Below the pieces are notes generated by a model. That model ran no database searches. It saw only the letters and a list, made by a program, of their open reading frames with translations, and was not told where the DNA came from. The translations under genes were made by a program, and so were the position numbers. 6,856 nt of DNA from Myxococcota bacterium. Lineage in GTDB: Bacteria; Myxococcota_A; UBA9160; PR03. Every line of letters begins with the position of its first letter. Within the stretch, counting starts at the first letter, position 1. Location: assembly GCA_025453505.1 (NCBI GenBank), contig JALOQG010000148.1, forward strand, positions 1 to 6,856. Direction: 5' to 3'. This document shows, in pieces, positions 1-6,856 of the stretch.

Positions 1-999
1 GCGCACCCGATCGGCGCGCTCGTCGAGAAGCTGCCGAAGCTGCTCGAAGGCGCGAAGCGGGTGCTGCACGTGCTCGGCCGCGACGCGAAGATCGACGCGA
101 AGCTCTTCGAGACGGCGGACCTCGCGCGCATGCGCTCGCGCGCCGGCGTCACGCCGCCGGACGCGTTCGTCGATCCGCGCGGGATCCTGCACGAGATGCG
201 GCTTTTCAAGGAGCCCGAAGAGCTCGACATCATGCGGCGCGCGGCGGAGATCAGCCGCGAGGGACACGAGGCCGCGGCGAAGCTGGCGCGCGAAGGCGTC
301 TACGAATACGAGCTGGCGGCCGCGCTCGACTACGCCTTCCGGCGCCGCGGCGGTGCGGGGCCCGCGTACGAGTCGATCGTCGGCGGCGGCGCGAACGCGA
401 CCGTCCTGCATTACGTCTCGAGCGACCAGCCGCTGCGCGCGAACACCTCCGTGTTGATCGACGCCGGCTGCGAGCTGGCGGGCTACGCCTCGGACGTGAC
501 GCGCGTGTATCCCGTCGGCGGACGCTTCACGCCGGCCGATCGCGACGTCTACGAGGTGGTGCTCGCCGCACAGGCGGCGGCGCTCGAAGTGGCGCGGCCC
601 GGCAACACGCTCGAAGACGTCCACCAGGCCGCGCTGCGCAAGCTCGTCGAGGGCATGATCGCGCTCGCGCTGCTGACCGACACGAGCGTGGACGACGCGA
701 TCCAGAGCGGCGCGTTCCGGACCTTCTACATGCACAAGACCAGCCACTGGCTGGGTCTCGACGTACACGACGCGGGCGTCTACGCGGTCGACGGCAAGCC
801 GCGCCCGCTCGAGCCCGGCATGGTCTTCACGGTCGAGCCGGGCCTCTACGTGCCGGTGCGCGAGGAGAAGGCGCCCGCGCACCTGCGCGGCATCGGCGTG
901 CGCATCGAGGACGACGTGCTCGTCACCGACGACGGCCACGAGAACCTGACCGCCGCGATCCCGAAGACGGTCGACGACGTGGAGGCCTGGATGCGCTGA
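1..999 (+). CDS. pepP: Xaa-Pro aminopeptidase (M24 family, PepP type), 5'-truncated
   Basis: Manganese-dependent cytosolic aminopeptidase that removes an N-terminal residue preceding proline; it belongs to the pita-bread M24B family. The reading frame is open from base 1, so the true start lies upstream. The 332 visible residues compare with about 440 in E. coli PepP, so roughly 100 N-terminal residues are missing. In fragment numbering the five expected metal ligands are all present: Asp154 (LIDAG), Asp165 (SDVTR), His249 (TSHWLG), Glu279 (FTVEPG) and Glu303 (RIEDD). His137 (VLHYV) and His256 (DVHDAG) match the family's other active-site histidines. The start of the fragment is the end of the N-terminal domain; the catalytic domain begins near residue 70 (KEPEELDIMRRAA). 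GTG and ATG codons inside the fragment, such as GTG at 61, are not starts because conserved sequence continues upstream of them. The gene ends 67 bases before acs on the same strand. The M24 assignment is secure. PepP rather than another M24B peptidase rests on the motif pattern. Confidence 0.93.
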   Translation, partial: AHPIGALVEKLPKLLEGAKRVLHVLGRDAKIDAKLFETADLARMRSRAGVTPPDAFVDPRGILHEMRLFKEPEELDIMRRAAEISREGHEAAAKLAREGVYEYELAAALDYAFRRRGGAGPAYESIVGGGANATVLHYVSSDQPLRANTSVLIDAGCELAGYASDVTRVYPVGGRFTPADRDVYEVVLAAQAAALEVARPGNTLEDVHQAALRKLVEGMIALALLTDTSVDDAIQSGAFRTFYMHKTSHWLGLDVHDAGVYAVDGKPRPLEPGMVFTVEPGLYVPVREEKAPAHLRGIGVRIEDDVLVTDDGHENLTAAIPKTVDDVEAWMR

Positions 1000-1048
1000 T
1001 CGCCGTCCGGCCCCGCTTCGCTCTCCCGCATCGCCAACCGAGATCCCC

Positions 1049-1055
1049 GAGGAGG
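1049..1055 (+). promoter_or_regulatory. Ribosome binding site of acs
   Basis: GAGGAGG is a strong Shine-Dalgarno match. It lies 11 bases before the ATG at 1067, slightly long but acceptable. It lies in the 67-base gap after pepP and supports this ATG over the internal ones. I see no convincing -35/-10 pair in the same gap, so acs may be read through from pepP. Confidence 0.75.
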
Positions 1056-1066
1056 CACACCGCCCG

Positions 1067-3013
<1,947 letters not shown>

Positions 3014-3015
3014 AG

Positions 3016-3747
3016 ATGCGAACGGCCACACTCATCGGAACCGCGATCCTCGCGATCGCGCTGGTCACGGCGTGCAGCGAATCGCGCGAGGAGAAGTTCG
3101 AGAAGGCGCTGCGCGCGGCGGAGTCCGCGCAGAAGACCGTCGACAGCGCGCGCAAGGAAGTGGAAAGCGAACTCGCCCGCTACGAGAAGGCGAGCGCGGC
3201 CGCCGAAGCGGCGGAGAAGAAGCTCGCGAAGGCGCGTTCGCAGCTCGAATCCGCCGAGTCCAAAGCGGCGCGCGCGCGGGCCGAGGTCGCCAAGTGGGCC
3301 GACGACGCGACGGTGTTCCGCTCCGTGCAGCGCCGACTGCTCGAAGAGCGCTCACTCGGCAACGCGGCCATCTCGGCGCGCGTGCAGGGCGGCGTCGCGT
3401 ATCTCGAAGGCAACGTCGCGCGCAGCACCGAGCGCGAGCGGGCGATCCAGATCGCGCGCGAGACGCCGGGCGTCGTCGACGTGCAGAGTTCGATCACGGT
3501 CGGAAGCGCGAGCGCGACGACGCCCTCGATCGCGCCCGCGCCCGCGGCCGAGCCGGAGGCCGCGACACAAGCGACCGCTCCGGAACCGGCGCCCATTCCC
3601 GTCGACGTGCTGCCGGTCGAGCCGATGCCGGCGGAGCCGGCGCCGCAGCTCGAAGCGCCGGCACCGGCGCAACCCGCGGCAGAGAGCCCGAGCCCGGCGA
3701 CCGGCGACACGGACGTCTACTGGCCCGACAAGAACCTGCCGCGCTGA
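3016..3747 (+). CDS. BON-domain lipoprotein with coiled coil and Ala/Pro-rich C-terminal region
   Basis: No named family is recognised for the whole protein. The 243 residues show four parts. First is a lipoprotein signal peptide: Arg2, a hydrophobic core at about 5-17 and lipobox VTAC, with the acylated cysteine at residue 20. Ser at +2 would favour outer-membrane sorting under the E. coli Lol rule. Second is a charged Ala/Glu/Lys helical segment (about 22-96) with coiled-coil character. Third is a BON domain (about 99-162), marked by LGNAAISARVQGGVAYLEGNV and the PGVVDVQSSITV end; BON domains are thought to bind phospholipid or membrane surfaces. Fourth is a low-complexity Ala/Pro/Glu stretch (about 167-229) ending in the non-repetitive tail DTDVYWPDKNLPR. 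The start at 3016 is chosen by the GGAGG 7 bases upstream; the ATG at 3010 overlaps the acs stop and adds only Met-Lys. The gene directly follows acs and probably shares its transcript. A role in envelope integrity or stress is inference from the domains. Confidence 0.85.
   Translation: MRTATLIGTAILAIALVTACSESREEKFEKALRAAESAQKTVDSARKEVESELARYEKASAAAEAAEKKLAKARSQLESAESKAARARAEVAKWADDATVFRSVQRRLLEERSLGNAAISARVQGGVAYLEGNVARSTERERAIQIARETPGVVDVQSSITVGSASATTPSIAPAPAAEPEAATQATAPEPAPIPVDVLPVEPMPAEPAPQLEAPAPAQPAAESPSPATGDTDVYWPDKNLPR
3514..3702 (+). repeat. Low-complexity Ala/Pro/Glu-rich coding stretch
   Basis: About 63 codons inside the lipoprotein gene encode mostly Ala, Pro and Glu, with recurring short runs such as PAPAAEP, PEPAPIP, AEPAPQ and APAPAQP. 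It is a degenerate compositional repeat rather than an exact tandem array. Such segments usually form extended, disordered linkers that span the periplasm or cell wall. The boundaries are approximate. Confidence 0.6.
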
Positions 3748-3754
3748 CCGCTGC

Positions 3755-3774
3755 GCGGCTCGCGCGCGGGCCGC
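3755..3774. terminator. Possible bidirectional hairpin between convergent genes
   Basis: GCGGCTCG and CGGGCCGC can pair as an 8-base stem (one G-T wobble) around a CGCG loop. It fills most of the 27-base gap between the convergent lipoprotein and phosphatase stops, where a shared terminator would be expected. There is no T-run on either side, and in this GC-rich sequence such stems arise by chance, so the call rests mainly on position. Confidence 0.3.
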
Positions 3775-4410
3775 TCAGGCGCCGGCGGAGAGCTCGACGG
3801 GCGCCGCGGTCGGCAGGCCCGGCGGATTGCTCGATCGCACGCCGGTGATCCAGCGATCGCCGTCGCGCGTCAGCACGATCGCCTCGCCGAGCGCGGGCAC
3901 TTCGTGTGCGGGCCGTTCGCCGGTCAACGCGAGCACGATCTCGCGGATCACGCCGCGGTGCGCGACCACGAGAGCGCCGTTCGCGCCGGACGCGAGCGTG
4001 CGCTCGAGTCCGCGGCACACGCGCGCGCGGAAGGCGGCGCGCAGCTCGCCGCCCGGATACTCGAAGCCGGAGTCCGGATCGCGCCACTGTTGATACAAGA
4101 CGGGATCCCCCGACTCGATCTCGGCGACGGAGCGGCCTTCCCAGCGGCCGAAGTGGATCTCGCGGAAGTCGGGCTCGAGCCGCGCGGTCGCGCCGCCGGT
4201 CAACACCGCGGCGGACTGGAACGCGCGCCGCGCCGGACTCGCGACGACGAGATCGACGACCTGGCCGGCGAGCGCCGCGCGCGTGCGCTGCAACTGCTCG
4301 CGGCCTTCGGCGGAGAGGTTCGGATCACCGCTTCCGATCAGGCGTTGGCTCGAGTTGCCGTCGGTCTCGCCGTGTCGGACGAGCACGATGCGGCGCAGGG
4401 GGCTGTTCAT
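3775..4410 (-). CDS. Histidine phosphatase family protein (phosphoglycerate mutase-like)
   Basis: Branch-1 histidine phosphatase, which removes phosphate through a phosphohistidine intermediate; the substrate cannot be told from sequence. The 211-residue protein opens with LVRHGETDGNS, giving catalytic Arg12-His13-Gly14. It then has SPARRAFQSA (58-67) with the phosphate-binding Arg62, EIHFGRWEG (84-92) with the likely acid Glu84, and VVAHRGVIRE (148-157) with the second catalytic His151. The EIxFGxWEG form is shared with CobC-like alpha-ribazole phosphatases and several broad-specificity phosphatases. No cobalamin genes are visible, so no symbol is given. The C-terminal 20 residues (about 192-211) look like an unstructured tail. 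The start at 4410 is supported by GGGAGG 8 bases upstream. The same frame stays open further upstream to about 4968, but that part runs antisense to the M23 gene and is not credible coding. It is the only minus-strand gene here, convergent with the lipoprotein and divergent from the M23 gene. Confidence 0.93.
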   Translation of the reverse strand: MNSPLRRIVLVRHGETDGNSSQRLIGSGDPNLSAEGREQLQRTRAALAGQVVDLVVASPARRAFQSAAVLTGGATARLEPDFREIHFGRWEGRSVAEIESGDPVLYQQWRDPDSGFEYPGGELRAAFRARVCRGLERTLASGANGALVVAHRGVIREIVLALTGERPAHEVPALGEAIVLTRDGDRWITGVRSSNPPGLPTAAPVELSAGA

Positions 4411-4418
4411 GACGCGGT

Positions 4419-4424
4419 CCTCCC
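4419..4424 (-). promoter_or_regulatory. Ribosome binding site of the histidine phosphatase gene
   Basis: On the minus strand GGGAGG lies 8 bases before the ATG whose first base is 4410. It fixes the start immediately before MNSPLRRIVLVRHG and argues against the longer upstream open frame. Confidence 0.75.
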
Positions 4425-4434
4425 GGGCGGGCGC

Positions 4435-4463
4435 AGGATGAGAGAGGCGCCCCGTGGAGTCAA
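4435..4463 (-). promoter_or_regulatory. Candidate sigma-70-type promoter for the phosphatase gene
   Basis: Read on the minus strand, TTGACT (4458-4463; five of six bases match the -35 consensus) is followed after exactly 17 bases by CATCCT (4435-4440; three of six match the -10 consensus). Transcription would start near 4428, leaving a short leader that contains the ribosome binding site. The -35 is good, the -10 is weak, and promoter consensus in this organism is unknown. Confidence 0.35.
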
Positions 4464-4493
4464 CGCCTAGACTTCGCGGTCCTTTCAGGGGTG

Positions 4494-4499
4494 AGAGGA
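4494..4499 (+). promoter_or_regulatory. Ribosome binding site of the M23 peptidase gene
   Basis: AGAGGA precedes the ATG at 4505, with 6 bases between its AGG and the start codon. It decides the start in favour of 4505 over an in-frame GTG at 4454, which would add 17 residues before the membrane segment and place coding sequence in the divergent promoter region. Confidence 0.65.
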
Positions 4500-4504
4500 A
4501 CGAA

Positions 4505-5866
4505 ATGACGCGATCTGCCTTCGGCGGCGTCGTCCTGCTGCTCATGGCAGCAGCGGTCGCGGCCGTCTTCTTCACGCGCTGCGAGGGGACGCCCCCGGTC
4601 GTCGGCGTGGCGGGCCCGATCGCGCTCGGCGCCGCGGCGCGCGACGTCGCGGTCGAGATCACGGACGCCGGTGCGGGCGTACGGAGCTTCGAAGCCGCCG
4701 TCGTACACGCGGGCGGCGAGATCCCGCTCGCCGGCCGCGACTTCGGTGGCAGCGTGATCCCGTTCCTCGGCGCGAGCGCGAAGCAACAGAGCGCCCCGCT
4801 CTCGATCGACGCAAAGGCACTCGGCCTCGCGCAGGGCGAAGCGAAGCTCCGCGTCAGCGCGCGCGACCTCTCGTGGCGCGACTGGACGCGCGGCAACCAG
4901 ACCGTCGTCGAGGTACCGCTCAGCATTGACTTCCGCCCGCCGATGCTCTCGCTCGCGCCCGGCATCAAGTACGCGAAGCGCGCCGGTTCCGTGCTCTTCG
5001 TCTACGACGTCTCCGACGACACCGAGGTCCACGGCGTCGAGGTCGGCGACCGCTTCTATCCGGGCCTGCCGGTAGCGGGCGAAGGCGTCCCCGCGAGCCG
5101 GCGCTTCGTACTCTTCCCGCTGTCGCAGGAGCTGCCGGCCGACGTGAAGATCCGCATCGTCGCGATCGACGGCGCGGGCAATCGCGCCGAGCGCACGCCG
5201 CAGATCAACATCAAGGACCGCGCATATCCCGAGGAGAAGATCGTCCTCCCGGAGCGCTTCCTGTCCGAGAAGGTCCCGGATCTCGCGGGCGCGACGGGCG
5301 TCGCGTTCTCGGGCGATCCGGTCGCGACCTTCCAGGAAATCAACACGCGCATCCGCCAGGAGAACGAGGCGAAGATCCGCGAGGTCACCGCCGAGAGCGC
5401 GAACGAGCCGTACTTCAGCGGCGCCTTCCAGCAGATGAAGGACTCGCAGGTGCGCAGCTCGTTCGCCGAGCGCCGCTCCTACTTCGTCGCGGACGCGAAG
5501 GTCTCCGAGTCGATCCACTACGGCTACGACCTGGCGTCGCTCGCGGGCGCGCCGATCCAGGCGTCGAATCGCGGCAAGGTCGTGTTCGCCGAAGAACTCG
5601 GCATCTACGGCGGCTGCGTCATCATCGACCACGGGCTCGGACTGCACACGCTCTATGGGCATCTCTCGAGCATCTCGGCCCAGGTCGGCGACGTCGTCGA
5701 GCAGGGCCAGGAGATCGGACGCTCGGGACAGACCGGACTCGCGGGCGGCGACCACCTGCACTTCGCCATCCTGCTGCGCGGCGTCTACGTGGATCCGGTG
5801 GAGTGGTGGGACGCGAAGTGGGTGCGCGAACACGTCGAGAGCCTGCTCGCGGCGGCAAAGCAGTAG
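4505..5866 (+). CDS. Membrane-anchored M23/LytM-type zinc metallopeptidase
   Basis: Probable peptidoglycan peptide-crosslink endopeptidase acting in the periplasm. The 453 residues begin with a short basic N-terminus and a hydrophobic segment (about 6-24). That segment is an uncleaved anchor or signal peptide; Cys26 follows it but has no proper lipobox. Residues about 32-235 look beta-rich and appear to hold two Ig-like sandwiches, the first ending near DFRPP (142-146) and the second near IVAIDGAGNRAE (218-229). A charged helical linker (about 270-325) leads to the catalytic domain (about 330-435). The zinc and catalytic residues are all present: His338 and Asp342 (HYGYD), His386 (LYGHLSS), and His417 and His419 (HLH), so it should be active rather than an EnvC/NlpD-like degenerate activator. 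The N-terminal half differs from the coiled-coil EnvC/NlpD pattern and recalls deltaproteobacterial M23 proteins, from memory only. The gene ends overlapping mutY. A role in growth, division or wall remodelling is inferred from the family. Confidence 0.92.
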   Translation: MTRSAFGGVVLLLMAAAVAAVFFTRCEGTPPVVGVAGPIALGAAARDVAVEITDAGAGVRSFEAAVVHAGGEIPLAGRDFGGSVIPFLGASAKQQSAPLSIDAKALGLAQGEAKLRVSARDLSWRDWTRGNQTVVEVPLSIDFRPPMLSLAPGIKYAKRAGSVLFVYDVSDDTEVHGVEVGDRFYPGLPVAGEGVPASRRFVLFPLSQELPADVKIRIVAIDGAGNRAERTPQINIKDRAYPEEKIVLPERFLSEKVPDLAGATGVAFSGDPVATFQEINTRIRQENEAKIREVTAESANEPYFSGAFQQMKDSQVRSSFAERRSYFVADAKVSESIHYGYDLASLAGAPIQASNRGKVVFAEELGIYGGCVIIDHGLGLHTLYGHLSSISAQVGDVVEQGQEIGRSGQTGLAGGDHLHFAILLRGVYVDPVEWWDAKWVREHVESLLAAAKQ

Positions 5867-6856
5867 CCGCCGTCGCCGCGATTCGCGCGGCGCTGCTGGC
5901 GTGGTATCGCGCCGAGCGCCGCGACCTGCCCTGGCGCCGCACGCGCGATCCGTACGCGATCTGGGTGTCCGAGACGATGCTCCAGCAGACGCGCGTCGAA
6001 GCCGTCGTGCCGTACTACGAACGCTTCCTCATGCGCTTTCCGACCGTCGGCACGCTCGCGTCGGCCGACCTCGACGACGTGCTCTCGCTGTGGGCGGGAC
6101 TCGGATACTACTCGCGCGCGCGCAACCTGAAGCGCGCAGCCGAGCAGGTCGTCGCCGAGCACGGCGGACACTTGCCCGACGACACCGACGCGTTGCAGCG
6201 CCTGCCGGGCATCGGCCGCTACACGGCGGGAGCGCTCGCGTCGATCGCGTTCGACCGGCCCGCGCCGATCGTGGACGGCAACGTCGCGCGCGTGCTCGCG
6301 CGGTTGCTCGGGATCCGCGAGCCGATCGAGAGCACGCCGGTGAAGGCGCGCCTGTGGGAGGAAGCCGCGCGCCTCGCCGACGGCGAAGCGCCGGGCGACC
6401 TCAACCAGGCCGTGATGGAACTCGGCGCGCGCGTCTGCATTCCGGGCACACCGCGCTGCGACGCCTGCCCCGTGTCGAGGCACTGCGACGCGCGCGCGGC
6501 CGGCGACGCCGCCGAGCTGCCCGTGCGGGCGCCGAAGCGCGCGCCGAAGATCGTGTACGCGATCGCCGCCTGGACGCTGCGCGGCGGCAAGGTGCTGGCC
6601 GTGCAGCGCCCCGCACGCGGACTGCTCGGCGGCCTCTGGGAGATGCCGGGGGGCGAGGTCGATCGCGCGGGAAACGGCGCCGACGTCGCCGCGCGCGTGC
6701 TGCGCGAGAGAACGGGGCTCGCGATCCGCGACGTCGAACGCGCCGGCTCGCTCGAGTACGCGTTCACGCACCGGTCGCTGCGTCTCACGGTGTACCGCTG
6801 CACGGCAGGACCCGGCCGCGTGCGGCTCGACGGCTGGGATCGCCACCGTTGGATCG
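5818..6856 (+). CDS. mutY: A/G-specific adenine glycosylase MutY, 3'-truncated
   Basis: Base-excision repair glycosylase that removes adenine mispaired with 8-oxoguanine. The frame is open to the window end, giving 346 residues against about 350 in E. coli, so little is probably missing. Numbered from GTG 5818: LPWR and YAIWVSE lead to catalytic Glu52 in SETMLQQTRV; the helix-hairpin-helix is LPGIGRYTAGAL; catalytic Asp153 is in VDGNVARVL. The four iron-sulfur cysteines are Cys207, 214, 217 and 223, spaced C-X6-C-X2-C-X5-C. The C-terminal NUDIX-like domain that reads 8-oxoguanine follows, with GLLGGLWEMPGGE and the FTH loop. No ATG lies near the conserved N-terminus. GTG 5818, inside the M23 gene and preceded by GGTGGG 7 bases upstream, is the best start; GTG 5803 and 5806 or a rare ATT at 5881 are possible. 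With 5818, the genes overlap by 49 bases in different frames, implying one transcript. Identity is secure; the start is not. Confidence 0.94.
   Translation, partial: MGARTRREPARGGKAVAAVAAIRAALLAWYRAERRDLPWRRTRDPYAIWVSETMLQQTRVEAVVPYYERFLMRFPTVGTLASADLDDVLSLWAGLGYYSRARNLKRAAEQVVAEHGGHLPDDTDALQRLPGIGRYTAGALASIAFDRPAPIVDGNVARVLARLLGIREPIESTPVKARLWEEAARLADGEAPGDLNQAVMELGARVCIPGTPRCDACPVSRHCDARAAGDAAELPVRAPKRAPKIVYAIAAWTLRGGKVLAVQRPARGLLGGLWEMPGGEVDRAGNGADVAARVLRERTGLAIRDVERAGSLEYAFTHRSLRLTVYRCTAGPGRVRLDGWDRHRWI

Noticed and set aside
1000..1066. Possible promoter between pepP and acs
   Set aside because: No pair of -35 and -10-like hexamers at suitable spacing is visible; only the ribosome binding site can be supported.
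4454..4504. Earlier GTG start for the M23 protein
   Set aside because: It would put 17 residues before the hydrophobic anchor, lacks a ribosome binding site, and overlaps the likely divergent promoter; ATG 4505 has AGAGGA at good spacing.
4411..4968. N-terminal extension of the histidine phosphatase to about 397 residues
   Set aside because: The extension would run antisense through the M23 gene start. A good ribosome binding site and the family's usual N-terminus place the start at 4410.
4460..5833. A 457-codon minus-strand open frame opposite the M23 gene
   Set aside because: Its composition is dominated by Arg, Asp and Ala with no domain signal, and it covers a well-supported M23 gene and a divergent intergenic region.
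5785..6846. A 353-codon minus-strand open frame opposite mutY
   Set aside because: The plus strand carries all MutY catalytic and iron-sulfur residues in an uninterrupted frame; the minus-strand product is compositionally biased and unrecognisable.

Overview
The window is a compact, very GC-rich stretch of bacterial chromosome. Codon third positions are almost all G or C, and long spurious open frames run opposite the genes. It carries five protein genes plus one incomplete at each edge-adjacent end: six in all, with the first and last cut by the window. I see no RNA genes, CRISPR array, insertion sequence, phage gene or toxin-antitoxin pair, and no intergenic gap exceeds about 95 bases. A lipobox lipoprotein with a BON domain and a membrane-anchored M23 endopeptidase point to a Gram-negative bacterium. 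From memory, the M23 protein's N-terminal architecture resembles proteins of the former Deltaproteobacteria (Desulfobacterota, Myxococcota, Binatota and relatives). That placement is inference and has not been checked by any search.

Layout, left to right: (1) 1-999 +, the C-terminal three quarters of a PepP-type Xaa-Pro aminopeptidase with its full set of metal ligands. (2) 1067-3013 +, a complete acetyl-CoA synthetase (acs). (3) 3016-3747 +, a lipoprotein with a coiled coil, a BON domain and an Ala/Pro-rich tail; its ribosome binding site lies inside the end of acs. (4) 3775-4410 -, a histidine phosphatase converging on the lipoprotein gene across a 27-base gap that can form a hairpin. (5) 4505-5866 +, a membrane-anchored M23/LytM metallopeptidase, divergent from the phosphatase across a 94-base region that holds a plausible promoter. 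(6) 5818-6856 +, the adenine glycosylase gene mutY, which overlaps the end of the M23 gene and runs off the window.

The genes fall into three transcription blocks: pepP-acs-lipoprotein (+), the phosphatase alone (-), and M23-mutY (+). The functions are peptide turnover, acetate activation, envelope maintenance and oxidative DNA repair. These are housekeeping functions with no obvious common pathway, and I find no convincing evidence for a new multi-gene system. The least routine items are the coiled-coil/BON lipoprotein, the M23 protein with its large non-catalytic N-terminal half, and the uncertain start of mutY inside the upstream gene.
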